From positions 8,098,501 through 8,162,500 of the forward strand of contig JAGTTD010000006.1 in NCBI GenBank assembly GCA_018398585.1: a stretch of DNA of 64,000 nt. Direction: 5' to 3'. The notes beneath the pieces were generated by a model, which did no database searches, was not told the DNA's origin, and saw only the letters and a program-made list of their open reading frames with translations. The position numbers were made by a program, and so were the translations under genes. The stretch's first letter is position 1, and the number at the start of each line of letters is the position of its first letter. The DNA comes from Simmondsia chinensis. Taxonomy: Eukaryota > Streptophyta > Magnoliopsida > Caryophyllales > Simmondsiaceae. Below are positions 12,179 through 26,500 of the stretch, in pieces.

Positions 12179-12339
12179 TTATATATTTAAAATCTTGATA
12201 TACGTATAGCATGAGATTTTAGATAAATCTTACAACAATATTTAGTATAATACTAGCCATTTTCTGTGTGTTACACAATCGAATTTTATTTTTTTGTATA
12301 ACCTAGTTGTATTTGCTAAAGTAAAAATGTTCCTTTTGG

Positions 12340-13917
12340 CAATTATGTCACAACTTGCTTTCGACTCGCTCGATCTTGGAGTTTCGAGGGGTAAGAGTCC
12401 CTAGTTCTTGCCCTCTTTGCCAGGCTGCTCCTGGGTCCCTAGATTATCTGTTTCTCCACAGTAACTCTGCTAAGGAACGTTGGAGACTTTTACTAGGCTA
12501 TGGGTGGTCTAGGATCTTATTGCAGAATGTTGGTATTCACCAATGACTTTTTGATTTGAAAAATGACAAAGACATGAATAGATTTAATAGGTTCGAATTA
12601 GTGATAACAGCTCTTTGAATTGTGTGGAAAGACAAGAACGAGTTAGTTTTTTAGGCAGGATCTCTAGTGCTGGCAAAATCTTCTCTTTGGTGGATGGAAG
12701 TCTTTCGACGTAGAGATTTAGGAAAGCAGAGCTGGTCAATTCGGGAGATCACCGCAGGCATAGTAAGAAAGGAGGGAATAGACGGGGAGTCAGACGGTGT
12801 CCTCCTAAGAGGGGATGGGTCAATTTAATTTTAACGGGGCTAGATATGATGATTAGGCATCGTTTGGATTTGTAACAAGAGATAGCCAAGGTGAACAACT
12901 TGGGTTGGATTATGGGAACATTGGTAATGCTCCTATTCTTTTGGCAGAAGCTTGGACATCTAGAGAAGGTATCAAGAAATGTCTGGATCTCGATGTAATC
13001 TATTTGCATATAGAAGGGGATACTATTATAGCTGTTTGAAGCACCGCGAAGGAATTCCAATGTGCTAGGCAAGGTTGTCAAAATCGGGATTCCATGTAGG
13101 ATCAGTGAGGGGTTAGCAGAATCGGAATTGTAGAATCGGATGGAGAATCATAAGATTTTACTTTATGTGTAAATAAATAATTTATACTGACTTTTAAGGA
13201 AAAAAGAGAAAATAATTTTTAAAAATTTGTATATATTTAAAAAATATTTTTTTAAAAGCCATGTAAGAAAAACTAACTGATCTTAACATTGTTAACATTA
13301 AGACGTCACATTGAAAAATTTTGGAAAGTTTATGTGATTTTTTGTAAAATTGAAAAATGTGGATAGTTTTAAAACCATATCTAAAATTTATTTGTGATTT
13401 TAATAAATAACCCCTTTTTAGAAATTTCAACCCTTTATCTTATTTTTTTTTTTTTTTTTTCTGTTTTCTAGCATACGAGCACGACTTGCAAATAGACAAT
13501 TCGGCATGTATTTATTTTTGCTTGAATCAGTAGCATATTTCATAGAATCATGATTATGTTCCGATTCTATTGCTATTCTACTTTTTCCATTACGATTCTA
13601 CCGATTCTATTGCGATTTTGTTCCAATTCTACTTAAGTGCAATTTTTTAAGCGATTTGGATCGATAGACTAACGTAGGATCATAGAATCGTATGAGTCTA
13701 CGATCCAAATCGCGATTTTAACAACCATGTTGTCAGGCAGATTAGGACTATCACTGAAAATATCTGGGATATACTTCATTAGTTCATGGAGGTTCGTATT
13801 TTGCATCACTATCAGGAGGGTGATGTAGTGGCAGACAGGGTGGCAGCATTGGGTCTCACGCCGGTTGTCGATGTAGTTGATCATTTTTTGTCTCTGTATC
13901 AATTGATTTCTATTTAA
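12340..13917 (+). pseudogene. L1-type LINE 3' fragment (zinc-binding RT tail and RNase H)
   Basis: Reading frame pieces give the zf-RVT signature (STRSILEFRGVRVPSSCPLC, then LDYLFLHSNSAKERW, 12358-12470). An RNase H related to the plant LINE type follows, with NGAS and EGDTIIAV near 13012-13035 and ILHHYQEGDVVADRVAALGL at 13797-13856. Stops and frameshifts are frequent. A TIR element at 13073-13726 splits the RNase H: the frame before and after joins sensibly once it is removed. The reverse transcriptase core is missing upstream. Confidence 0.8.
13073..13726. mobile_element. Short TIR element (MITE-like) inside an L1 RNase H
   Basis: The left end begins GGTTGTCAAAATCGGGATT and the right end is the inverse of GGTTGTTAAAATCGCGATT, so the terminal inverted repeats are about 19 bp with two mismatches. 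The interior is rich in GATTCTA and TAGAATCG words and has no coding capacity. Flanking words GTTGTCA at 13074-13080 and 13729-13735 could be a target duplication overlapping the left TIR, so superfamily and exact ends are not settled. Confidence 0.7.
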
Positions 13918-14531
13918 TCACTAGTATAATGTTTACATGCTCAAAGCTATTTGACATTTTAAAAATTTATGGCTCTATATTAGAAACTCCGAATCACGTT
14001 ATGAATAACTCAAAATTCTATAGGTAACAGTTATATGATTCAATACCCCGAAGAAGTATTGGCACCAACAAATTTAGAAATGCCCAAATTTAAATTATAA
14101 ATACAATTCCATGTCTAAGTTTTCTACAACAAAACTGCTTGTGCAAGTGGTTGTGCTACAAAGAAGAATCAGAAACAGGAAAAATGCAGATTCAAATAGG
14201 CAAGAATCAAGTGCATTTGTTAAGTGCATTTGTTTTTAACAAGTTATTTAATATAGCAAAATGTATGATACATTTGTTAAAAGCAAATGCATTGGATCCT
14301 TGTCCGATTGAAACCCAGTCAACTTAACGGGTAGAAAAACATACAAATAAAATTAGAACAATGCTAAAGGTACACGTAAAATTGTACTCAATATGTGACA
14401 AAAAATCATTAACTATAAAGATTAACAAATGATTTTTTGCCATATCTTTAAGCACATAAATTGGGTATGTAATTTCAAATATACTAATATTTACCAAAAA
14501 TGAATGAATGGTGATAATTGGCCAAGTAAAT

Positions 14532-17500
14532 TTACAGCCTCCTCCTGGCAGGTGTGACTGGAGATGAGCTCCCACTTGAAGGCTTCTTCAAAGCTGCAAG
14601 AAGGAATTTTTTATTTTACCCTTGGTGATGAGAACTTTATTGTAAAAATAAAAAGAAAAACCAAACTAGAACTCTCATGTTGAGTGGGTACCATGAGTTT
14701 TTGTAATATGTTTAGAATAATGCTATTATTAGGGCAAAAATGTTAATGCCAGAGTAATTTTATGAAAATTTATAGTTATTATTCACCACGAGTCATATCA
14801 TTGCTCTAATACTAATACTTTTTGCCCTTGCAATAACAACCTATTTTTAAGGCATTTACTATTTTTTGACATGATTTTTAATGTACTCTAATTATCACGC
14901 ACTTTTAGTCTACACTATTAGTAGTAATTGACATGTCATGTTCAGTAAGATAAAAAGGTGCAAAATAGAAAAACAAGATTGTTAAGTTGGATAGTAGGGT
15001 CATATATGATCAATAATGCTAAAAATTAGACATAGTCTAAAGTTTTCTCCAATCATTTCCGCTACAATTACCTTTTTTTTTTTTTTTTTTTTTTTTTTTT
15101 GACGAGGTCGAGGGTATTTTTATCATTGTTGCTTAACTTTCTCTTTTTAGGATGGTTGAGCACCTTTTAAATGGTGTAATGTTGAGAATACCCAGAAAAA
15201 AGAGTCAAACAATAAAGGTACCTCAAAAACATTAAAAAACTTCAAAAACATTAAAAAACTTAGGACGCTCTAAAATATTATACTTAAATCTCAAATTACT
15301 GAAAACAAATAACTAAAAAATTTACCTGAAGTTGTTCTCACAGCGGTTCTTACTTGTGATAAACGGGAAGGAGTAGTTGGTGTGGATGTCCGTGGGGATG
15401 CCAACAATTTACTTCCTGTTCTCGACCTGCATAATACAATAAATTAGACTCAATTTAGTTTATCGGAAGTCTTGATCTGTCTCACTTTTATTATTTTCTT
15501 ACACGAACAATAAGCAACAACTATAAGAGAATCTTCTCTCTTATAAAGGAGAAATTAACATCCTTTGAACATTAGGCGAAGACATTTTCTTTTATGATAG
15601 AGAAATCCTTTTCTATTCCATCTCCACCTCGAATAGAGCATAACATGAATCTTATATAATTATAATCCTAATCCCCTCTTGACAAACAACTTCAAACTTT
15701 TGGTGAATTAGTGACTTGACATGATAGCAGAGGTTTTTTTTTTTTTTTTTCCTTTCCTTTTTGCCAAGAGATCTTGAGTTCAAACATCAACATAAACCAC
15801 TCTTAATATTAATATAATCTGAGCACAAGCTATACAATGTGCCTATAGTGATCCACAGTCGAAAGCCCATTGGAGGACAAGGGGCATGTTATACTACAAA
15901 CATAGAAAGTCACCAAAATTATGTTAGAAAGCTAATCACAGGCAAGACCAACGGTTGTCCGAATCACTGTGGCCTGATCATGGATCCCTGCTGAAGATCA
16001 GCAGCTCCAAACAGATTTTTTGTGTGCTGAGAATAATTTTTGCAGATACAAGCGCTTCATTTCGTCTCCGCATGTGGAATTACTAACACCTTTTTGGTAT
16101 TATTTTTTCTATTTCAAGTTTTTGATTTTTAAGAAACTAAAAAGCGAGTTCCGGAAGCGAATTTTTCTTGTTTGTGGTATATAGTTTTCATTTTTTTCCC
16201 AAGCTGTTTAGAATCTGAACATAGAAAGCCAGAAACAAGAAAAGATAGTTTCCAAGCCCCAAGTGTTTTTGCAATATTCATAATACTAAATTTGCACAGG
16301 GAACTTTAAGCTTTTGCAAAATGTTGAAATACTAATCAAGCCCAGTGCACAGCATCAGGTTTTAAATCACGGTCACTGTTGTGAAGTTGCAAAAGCATGG
16401 TAATCTATTAGTTGCGGGCCAATCATAAGTCTTACTACCACTATATTATGTAACGAACATTATTTGATTCCATAAAAGGATCCTATAATTTTGGGGTCCA
16501 GTAAGGAAACCATCTACCGCACAGTAAGTTTCTATTGGCCTTGCTCATGTATAAATGCACCACTTTCTCCTTTTACTACCAATTCAACATGTGGAATCCT
16601 AGCAGTTCATCCAACTATGAGTTCAAATGAACAAGAAAGCGAATTATGCAAACACAGAAAGATATGATTTCAACCAAAACGACATGCCAAACATAACTAA
16701 CAATGATCAAAATACTTACTTCTCTATCCTCTTTTCAGTATTCTCTGATCGTTTGGAGCTTTTCGGAGAGAGTTTTTCTTCAAGAACACCATCTGGATCA
16801 GTTCTAATGGAAAGATCGCCATCAGATATTTCACTTGATTTTTCCTCATTATCTGCATCATCCAGGCCTAGGAAATCATCATCCACAGAAACACTTCTTT
16901 CCTCTTCAGCAAGCTTATATTGCCGTTGTTGCATTAAGTCATTCATGGATCTTGAGGACCTTAGTGATCCGTTTTTGTGCTCAATGTCATCAGTATGAGA
17001 ATACTCTGTGCTATTTTCATGATCCAAAGTCGTTTTTTGAGAGAGCGGGGAGCGTTTTGATGATGATGATGGGCTTCGTGGGGTTGGGCTCCGTGGACTG
17101 CCAAGGGTGCCAGCAGATGTGGGTGAAGTTCCGTTCCTCTGCCAGCTCGAATTACGTTTCAGAATCGATACGTTTTTGGGATGATCCTTCAGCACCTGCA
17201 ATCTCTCTATCTCTTCATCTTTCTTAGCTATTGTATCTTTGAGAGACGCCACCTGGGTTACTCAAGAGTTTAAGAAACCATGAAAACATATGCATTCAAA
17301 GAACAAATATTAGAAGTGCATCTGTTTTGTATGATTTCAGCTGCAGTTTAATAGCTACATGAATAAACAGAATCAGGCAATTCATGAAGGATTGTTTTTG
17401 TTAGGCAAAAATACCCCAAGAATTAGGTTTGATGCTAAAATAGGTCTGAGTGAAAAAAAGAAGAGAAAAGAAATAATAACATTGAAATTACGTGGAAAAT

Positions 17501-20500
17501 CTCAAAAAGGGAAAATCCATGGGTAGAAGAAGAAAGCTTTCACTATATTCTGAAAATGAAGGATGTAAGCTTGCAGTGGAGGTTGAAACCTCAAACAAAT
17601 ATTTATAAAGGTACAAAAGCAAAACACGAATAGGGTATACTTGGCTGCTCCACCAGAAACCTCCGCTTCAAAATTGAGACAAAAATTTGAGACAACACAA
17701 TAGCTTACGATCAAGTGCCTAACAAGAAAATACGGTTATAAGAAGTTAAGTTGTTTATTGTGTTTGACTATTTTTGAATTCATTAATGGACTACATTAAA
17801 GGCAACGATATTACTTGAAATTGCAAGCTCAACAAGAGCCACAAGGAACCCATTGGAGAAACCTATTAGCAATATACAATCTTTTTTTGTATTTGGTAAA
17901 TGTTAGGGGAGAAGGGATTTGAATCCATGATCTTTTATCATAAGGTCTTAATGTTGTTAGTATTTCTACCACTAGACCAAGCCCAATGGCAGCAATATAC
18001 TACCATTCCTACTCTTATCTTGGTTAACATGTAAGGTGATTCGATTCTTACTGTTGTACGACCATCTTACTCTTGCTTTATTAGAACATAAAAAATATAC
18101 TACACTCTTCAGTTTTACGCAGGACCTAGAAACAAAGGCAAAGATGAATTAGCTGAAAGATATCTGCAACTTGTTCAATACTCATTATAACTCTTCTTTG
18201 ATTACTGTTTGCCATTGAAAATCAAAGCGTCTATCACGCTAACATCGAGGCTGTAATTATGCTTATAGAAACACCGTGTCACAAGTCATGATGATCACAT
18301 TGAAATTTTAGTGGACATAAATCACCTCATGTTCGTGTAACTGGATCCCATTAGAACTCCAAAGTTAAGCGTGCTTCGGCGAGAGTAGTACCAGGATGGG
18401 TGACCTCCTGGGCAGTCCTCGTGTTGCCAACCCTATAAGGTTGGAGGTCCTTGGAAACAGCCTCTCGGCAGGGTTACACCCTGAAGGGGTAAGGCTGCGT
18501 ACATCCATTCCTCCCAAACCCCGCTTATGCGGGAGCCCTTGAGGCACTGGGTCTGTAATTGTTGTTGTTTGTATAAATCACCTTATGTTCACAAATTGTT
18601 TAATGAACATCTATACGATTATTAGATTTAATACCTCACAAATAGTTTTGTACATATTTTTTTGACTAAGTATCACTAATATAGGCATAAATACCAACCT
18701 GCTCCATTAATTCCTTAACATCTCTTCCCTCTTTGTTGCTCCGTGCAGCACCAAGCTCAACGCCAGACACTCGTTCGGCAAACTTCAACGTGCTCAAGGT
18801 TTCCGAATTAGAAGTCACATCAGGGTTGATCTGGACAAACATTAGAGTCTTTGCTCGACCACCTGAAATGCGAAAGCAAAGAATTAGCTGAACTTCCAAA
18901 CCTACAAATTAAATCATCATTAAATAAAGGATTATTTGTGTCATAAGTCCTTGCCCTTTACTTATTATGTCAATTTAGTCCTTGTACAATTGAAATTGTT
19001 TCAATCAAATCCAATGTTCAAATTAATATTAATTTGTGGTAGAAATTTTAATGTTGATTAGTGTTTACATATGCTTTCCACATGAAGGGGGAGTCTAGAA
19101 AGGGGTTAACATGTACAAAGGGCAAATGTGCCGCTATGATTTCAATTGAAAATTAACATTAATTTTAACTTTAGACTTGATTGAGACAATTTTAATTGTA
19201 CATGTGCTAAATAAACATTTAAAGTATAGAACTAATGGCATAAATAACCAATAAATAAATAATAGCAATCTAAACAGGCAATTTAATACATTTTACCTAG
19301 GGATGTCTGGAGGACCTGAGTAAGCTTGCTATTTCTATATGGAACATGAGAACTCTTTTGAGCAAGTGCAAATATTACGTCTCCCAACGCAGATAATGAT
19401 TTATTTATATGCTGAGCTTCCCTTAGCCTATCTCCAACTGCCTCCGACCGATCTACTCTCTCACTTCCAGCAAGATCTACCAAATGAAGATTTCCTTGTG
19501 AAGTAGAACCTGTTTTTAGATCCTTTCCACGAACATGAATAGTAACAATGCTGCATATTCAAAATGTTTATATGTTAGGCTAAATGCTTAAGATTTAGGT
19601 TCAATTTAGATACTAATTTACAGATTTGAGAGAAAATGGGAAGAGAAGAGAGAAAGAAACACGGTAACATAGTGATTTATGTGGAAAATCCTCACATGAG
19701 TGAAAAACTACGGGCAAAAGGATGAAATGTCCACTAGAACTAGAATGGAAGATTACAAGCAACTAATCAACTATATCTCTAGGCAAAAGCCCTGCGTGAT
19801 AGTATAAGTATATATATATATATATAAAGAAAAAGGAAAGAAACACATAGAACACCCTAAAAGTATTGGATACACTGAGTCAACCAAATTATACAAACCC
19901 GATAAACAAGCTTCGAAATGCAGACTAAAAGATTCAAGATACATCACAACAGACCTGTGTGAGCGACTGCTACGCACATTCATTGCAGTCGATCCTACAG
20001 CCCGGTTTGTGAGTCCAATATTCATTAATTCAATCACATCCGAAGTTGATTGCACAGGAAGCATGCTAGCATCTGGTACAGCTAATCCATGGGGCTGAGT
20101 CGTTGCCAAAATCCCTAGTGTGTGCAAGTTAATGGCAACAAAGCATTGTCGAAAACAGAAGAATAGTGATTCAACAAAGAAGGAAAAGGATCTTCTATTA
20201 GAACTGTACTGCACATGTACATGTTGAGGAATTAAAAGCAGAACGTGTGATAGGCAAACTAGATGTATGCTCATTCCACCTGAAAATAATCCTCACATTT
20301 TCCATTATGGGCCTAATTACAATATCTAGAGCATAAAACTATTCTTGGACTTTCACTTGACCAAAATGTCATGAGTTTGAACTCCAACAATCCCCATTCT
20401 TCATATTGATATAGTTTCAAGCATAAAGAAAGAGATAGAAATATGCACTGTCCACTCTTGGATTTTTTCCAGACAGTTTAAGCTTTTTCTGTATCAGTCT

Positions 20501-23500
20501 CATATGAAGCCAATTTCCACATGCGTTAAGTTTTGAGGAAATCTTTTATACTATAGGAAGTTGAAGGATTTAACAAGAAGAAAATTTCAAAGTTCTAGGA
20601 TATGGGTTCTTAAATTTCATGTCATCTAGCTATGAGAGAATTGTTCCATGTAGACATGACCATGGAGTCAGATATAGGTCATTATGCAACACCAGAAACT
20701 TACATAACTGATCATGGGCTAGCAGTGGGCATTATGTACAATACTTATGTAATAATCTTCATAATGCATAAGTATCATATGTTAATTATTAATCATATGT
20801 ATCAGTATATTTATGTATTAAAAACTACCAGAGTTTATGGCTATTCATTTAGATTTTGACAAATAAATTGCTTAAAACAACTTATGTTCCATAAAGAAAC
20901 CAACAAGATCTCCACAACTCATTACACATATCCTTGACACCTCGCTTCCTTGACACAACAGCTCGATGAGTAACGAGAAAGAACCGCAATTTCATTCAAT
21001 GACCATTTAAGAGAAACGATTATCTACAGATTTTAGCAAATGTCAAGTGGAACAAAAGAAAAAAAAAGTAAAAGGATATTTCTTTGCTGAACCATCAGTA
21101 GAGAGCAAATCCCTGACTTGTTCATTGTATATTTCAATCATCTGAATTGCAATCTCATACAAAAAGTAGCTCTTTCTGTCTTCGGAGATGTGGAAAAGGT
21201 CATCTAGAGCACGATAGTTAACTCCCCACTCCTCTTTAGTTGCATTATCAGGCCCACTCTGTCATTAGCATGCGGAAACAGTTAAAAAGGCATCATGATC
21301 TATGATACGAAAACTAAGGTTTCAAGACAATCATTACCATTGTGTGGGTCTTCCCAGAACCAGTTTGACCATAAGCAAAAATGCAAACATTGTAGCCATC
21401 AAGAACAGTACGTATCAGTGGTTGAGTATCGGCAAATACTTTTGCTGTCAGAATTTAAATGATACAAATTAAGGGTAACACAATGGATAAGCATAAAATC
21501 TTCATCACTGCTTTGTTTGGCAACTGGGTAAGAAGGGGGAGGGGGGTGGTTGGTAGGGGAGGGTAAAGAGGGGGAAGGTAAGGGATTATCTTACCCTTGT
21601 TTGGATATATTTAATAAGGAGGGGTAAGAGTAAAGAGGGGTAAATGAGTTATGCTTGTATAAAAATTGGATAAAGGGGCAGTGGTAAAGAGAGTTATAGT
21701 TAAAATAAGGGTAAAATTGTTCAAAATTTATTTAAAGTTTATCTTTCCCTCCTTGACACCCAAATTAGGGGATAAAGAAAAATAGGGGTAACGAGGGGTA
21801 AATCTTACCCCCATTACCCCTCAAAAAAAATTGCCAAACAAGGGTAATGCCTTATCCCACATTATCATTACCCCTCATTACCCAGTTACCAAATAGAGGG
21901 TTAATAGAAATGCAGTGAATATATAGCGAATATGAAGGAACAGCACAAGACCTTGAGTTGCAGTGGGACCATAAACCATATTGAACTTGAAGGGTTTCTG
22001 ACCATCCATTCCTCTATTGGAAGAATTAGTAATAACCAATTCTCCATGTTCTCCGATGTGCTCTACAACCGTTTGTGTTTCACTCTCCCCAGGAAGAAAT
22101 GGTCTTATTCGACAGTATACTCTAATATTGCCTGCCTATGTAATATGTGTATCAGCTAAAATTAAGAAAATACATCAAGAAAGAGTTCAGCTTGATTCCT
22201 CCATCCCAAAATACAGTAAATGGGGGAGGGAAAGATGGAAAAATAATTAACCTTTTAAATCCTGAAGTTCATTATAGATTTTACGATTTTCAGAAAGGAC
22301 TTCATGATACTTCTGAGCAGCTTCAGCCATCTTTTTCAGCTTTTGACCTGTTGGATTGAAATTTACCTCGTCAAATCCCATGTTAATTACAAAAAAAAGT
22401 TCTATGTAGAATATGGAAGATAGCGCATTTCTCACCTAATTTGTTCATTTCCTCTAGATAGCTCTTCTGTGACTTCAAAATGTCTCGCTTGAGGACCTCT
22501 GAAGAATGCCTCAGTTCCTAAGGATTTCAAGCGGAAACTATCTGAAATTGAATATCAGAGTGAAAAGTACTGAAGTATTGCAAGATAAATGCAAACCTGC
22601 AACGCTGTAAACTGAGTATCTATGAAGCTTTCATAGACATGTGCTTTCTTGCTCAAACTGTGACATTTGGACTCTGAATTCTCTTCAACTTCTTTAATCC
22701 TCTTCTTTGAATATTCCAAAAGTTGATTCTGTTCCTTCAACCTCTGCTCTAAATCACTTCTAACCAACTTAGCTTGTTTTTCTAATTCAAGGAAATGCTG
22801 CTCATGTGTCTTTTTGGCCATCTCCAGTTCTTGCTTTAGCATCGACACTTCAAAACCACTTTCATCTTTTTGCCTTTTCAATTTAGCAATCTCCTCATGT
22901 GCCTTTTTGGCCATCTCCAATTCTTGCTTCAAAGTCAAGACCTCGAGACTGCTTTCATCTTTTTGTTTTTTCAAATTTTCAACTTCCTGAGTTGCCTTTT
23001 TGGCCATTTCCAGTTCTTGCTTCAGTGTTGAGAGCTCGACGCCGCTTTCATCTGTTTGTTTTTTCAATTTGACAAACTCCTCATTTGCCTTTTTGGCCAT
23101 CTCCAATTCTTGCTTCAATGTTGACAGCTCCGTACCACTTTCATCTGTTTGTTTTTTGAATTTGGCAAACTCCTCATTTGCCTTTTTGGCCATTTCGAGC
23201 TCTTGCTTCAAAGTCGAGACCTCAAGACTACTTTCATCCTTTTGTCTTTTCAATTTGGTGACCTCTTCTTCTTCACGCTTCTTCTTCTCTTCCATTTTGC
23301 TCTTCTCAAACTGTATCCATGGAAAAGATGAGCACCATTATGTGAAGGAAGTCAAATATTAGTGCAGCCATTTTATACACAGTCAGAAACAGGCAAGGAT
23401 CCAAACAAATACACGGTGTATTTTACCATATTAACTAACTTTTAAACATATATGAATATATAAAGTTACTTAATATGGAAAAATAGACGGTGCATCCTTG

Positions 23501-26500
23501 CCCCTAGAAACTTTGCCCCATGAGCCTCAATAATTTTGAAGTCACATGCAAACATGGAATCAAATTGTGTCTCAGCATCTTGAACGTTATGTATTGGTTC
23601 AAGGAGATCATGTTGCGCTTTTCTAAGAGAAGATCAGTTATTTTAAGTGTTTATAAGTCTTTATTGAATAGTGATATAATTATTAAGTTTTATACCCTCT
23701 GAATAACATTTTAAAATATAATAAAATACAATATTGATGAATTATGGAGGTGATTAATGTTATGTAACAGTCCATTGTGCAACAACAACCTCAAATAGTG
23801 GATAACTAAATAAATACATTTGGATATACCTTCATATGTTGGAGCTGATTCATGGCAATCTGTAACAGATGCCAAACTTGAGAAACACAGAAAAACTGCA
23901 GATATATAAAATCTGCAAATATGAATGATGAACAGAACAAATTTACGATACCTCACTCTCTTCACTAGTCCCTTTTGCAAGGGCTTCAAGTACTCTAATC
24001 CTTGATTGGTATTTCTCTTCACGAGCCTTAAAAAGATTGCTTTGCTGCAGGAAAACTGTGTGTCAGTATGACAGAGTGACTGGTAAACCATGTTGTAAAA
24101 ATTACTTAGGATAAGATATTACAGTTCGTAGATGCTCGGCTTGTGTTGCTATACGTCGCTCTATCTCTTGCACAACTTTCCTTAAGAGACATGCCACACG
24201 CTGAGGGAAGAGACAACACCCCACGTAAGCGAGAAAGTGGAGGAGATGAGAAATAAAAAAGGATGGCTTTAGGGGATATATGTGATGCATGCACACAGAA
24301 ATTAGTAGAACCATTTATTTTCTTTGATCAGAAATAACGGCCATTAAATCACAAGATAACAATATTTAAATCATATCGGGGATTTGCTAGAAAATTACTT
24401 TTAAAAGTAGTCATTTTCACTTAACGACAACTTTCCAATTTTTTAGAGAACTACCTTCAAAATTTTAAATATTTTCAATCAACCACCTATCTTGATGCGG
24501 TTAATTTCCTGTTGAGGATACACGTGTATACCAAAAGGGGAGGTAAACACGTCTTAGTGTGAGATAAATTGGTAATGCAATATATTTTTAGATGATCACT
24601 AGGTGCAGGTTCGAATCCTACTACATGCTTGAGTGTACAAAGATTAGGAGCTGTGTACAGAGCCACCTTAGCAGTATAATGCTTTCCTATCTAAGCTAAA
24701 ACAAACATGTGTTATGTTTTACCCGATTTTTTAACCTAAGCAAAATCACACGCGTAAGCTAAAAGGAATTCTGATGGCATTATATGTAGGTGGCTAATTG
24801 AAAATTTTAAAATTCTGTAGGTGGTTTTCTGAAAAATTGAAAAGTTATAGCGGTCAAGTGAAAAATGACTATTTTTCAAGGTGCTTTTCTTTTAAAAACC
24901 CAACCGTATATGACTATGTGAGACCATCTAAATGCTGATTTCAGAATCAGCTGTTGTTATTATACCTGAGGTATTTCTGCATTTTTCCTTTCTATGCTTT
25001 CATCTAAGATGCCATTAATTACACTTAAAAGTGACTGTGTTGGGGCATTCTGCACAGAAAAAAATATATACATTATTATAATGATCACATAACTCTGAAG
25101 ATAAAAAGAAATATGCAAATGTAGATTTGTAAGTGGGAAGAACTCACGTCTAAACTGTTGGATTTCATCATTTCTGAGAGTTTCATAGCAGGAAGATCTG
25201 CATAGAGCCCCTGTTTCAGTTGAAAGACTTCATGGAACTTGTTTCCCCCAAGAAGTACTGCAGCGGGTGATTCTAAGAACGGAAAAGTTTTGATGATATA
25301 AGACACTATAAAAGATTTCATAAGTAACTACTGTAACACAATAAGTCCAGCTAGGACAACATCAAACACAACAAAACGACAACATCATTTTAATACAAAA
25401 CCTTTTCCCCACTAGGTAGTCGACTACATGAATCGAATTATGTCATTGCATTCTATCATAAATCGTATTTTCGTAAAGCTCTATTGAAACAGGAAGATCA
25501 TTGATGAACAGAATTGTCTAAAGTTGCATGGCTTCAGAACATATTTAAATATTAACTAGTCACACCAGGTCTTGATGTAAATAATTTAAACCTATGAATT
25601 AAGTGATCATATGCAGATAGAGAACCGAACCTGATGGAACAGAAGTGTGCAGAGCACGTTGAAACTTTGTGTCTGACAATTCCTTCCTTCTATCTTCCCC
25701 AGCTTTTGATATTACACCACCGAAATTTGGCATGGAACGGTCTTTGAATGCTAAAAGGCAGTCTAGAACAGGCTTCATCGGTCCCTTCACAAAATTGAGG
25801 ACAAATAAAGAAACCAATCATGGAAAGGGATGAGAGAGCATTATATCAGAGCATGATGCCATATTTAGGGGTATAAACGAGTCGAGTAGAGCCAAACTGT
25901 AATACCCGGTCTAATTGAATTAGGCTAGGTATTATGATATAATTAAAATCCACTACTATTCTGATTGAATTAAATAAATTAATGGATTAAGAGGATTAAA
26001 TATCTAGTTTAATTAAATTAGGCTAGGTACTGCAATATAATTAAGTTAATAGACAAATTATTATAAAGGTATTCTCTAATAATAGTAAAATAATTGAAGT
26101 ATGTATATATGGAATAGTAGTAATAATAATAATAATAATAATAATAATAGAAAAAGAAAAGGAAAAAGAAAGAAAAAGAAAAAAAAAATAAAAGTGTATA
26201 TATATATATACACACAAACTTAACCCCAAAACCCTCAGCCCCACGACTCTCTCTCTGCCTCGCGCCTCTCCCTCTCTCGCTCTCGTCCTCCTGTCTCGCG
26301 TCTCTCTCTCCCTCACATCTCCCGCCGCTCGTTTCTCTCTCTTTTTGTCTTAGCCCTAAATTCCAATTCCGCACTTGTTAGGATCCGAGGCTAATTCGCA
26401 ATAGGAGTTCGATTTATGGATTAGAAGATAGTAAAGGTAAGTATACCACTTCCCCTACTTGTTTGTAAACTACGAAAAATTGCTTTACATGACTTGATTT

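Noticed and set aside
16716..16718. In-frame TAA at the end of kinesin exon 19 as the true stop
   Set aside because: A good donor (GAGAA followed by GTAAGT) lies just before it, and two further exons (15326-15426, 14532-14593) continue in phase to a natural stop after ARRRL. A short isoform by intron retention remains possible.
16627..16998. Plus-strand open frame, Ser-rich
   Set aside because: Antisense of kinesin exon 19, which fits the gene model in phase on both sides.
18341..18432. Functional 5S rRNA gene
   Set aside because: The 5' end is missing, the 3' end runs into LINE tail, and the unit has its own target duplication; it is a SINE head.
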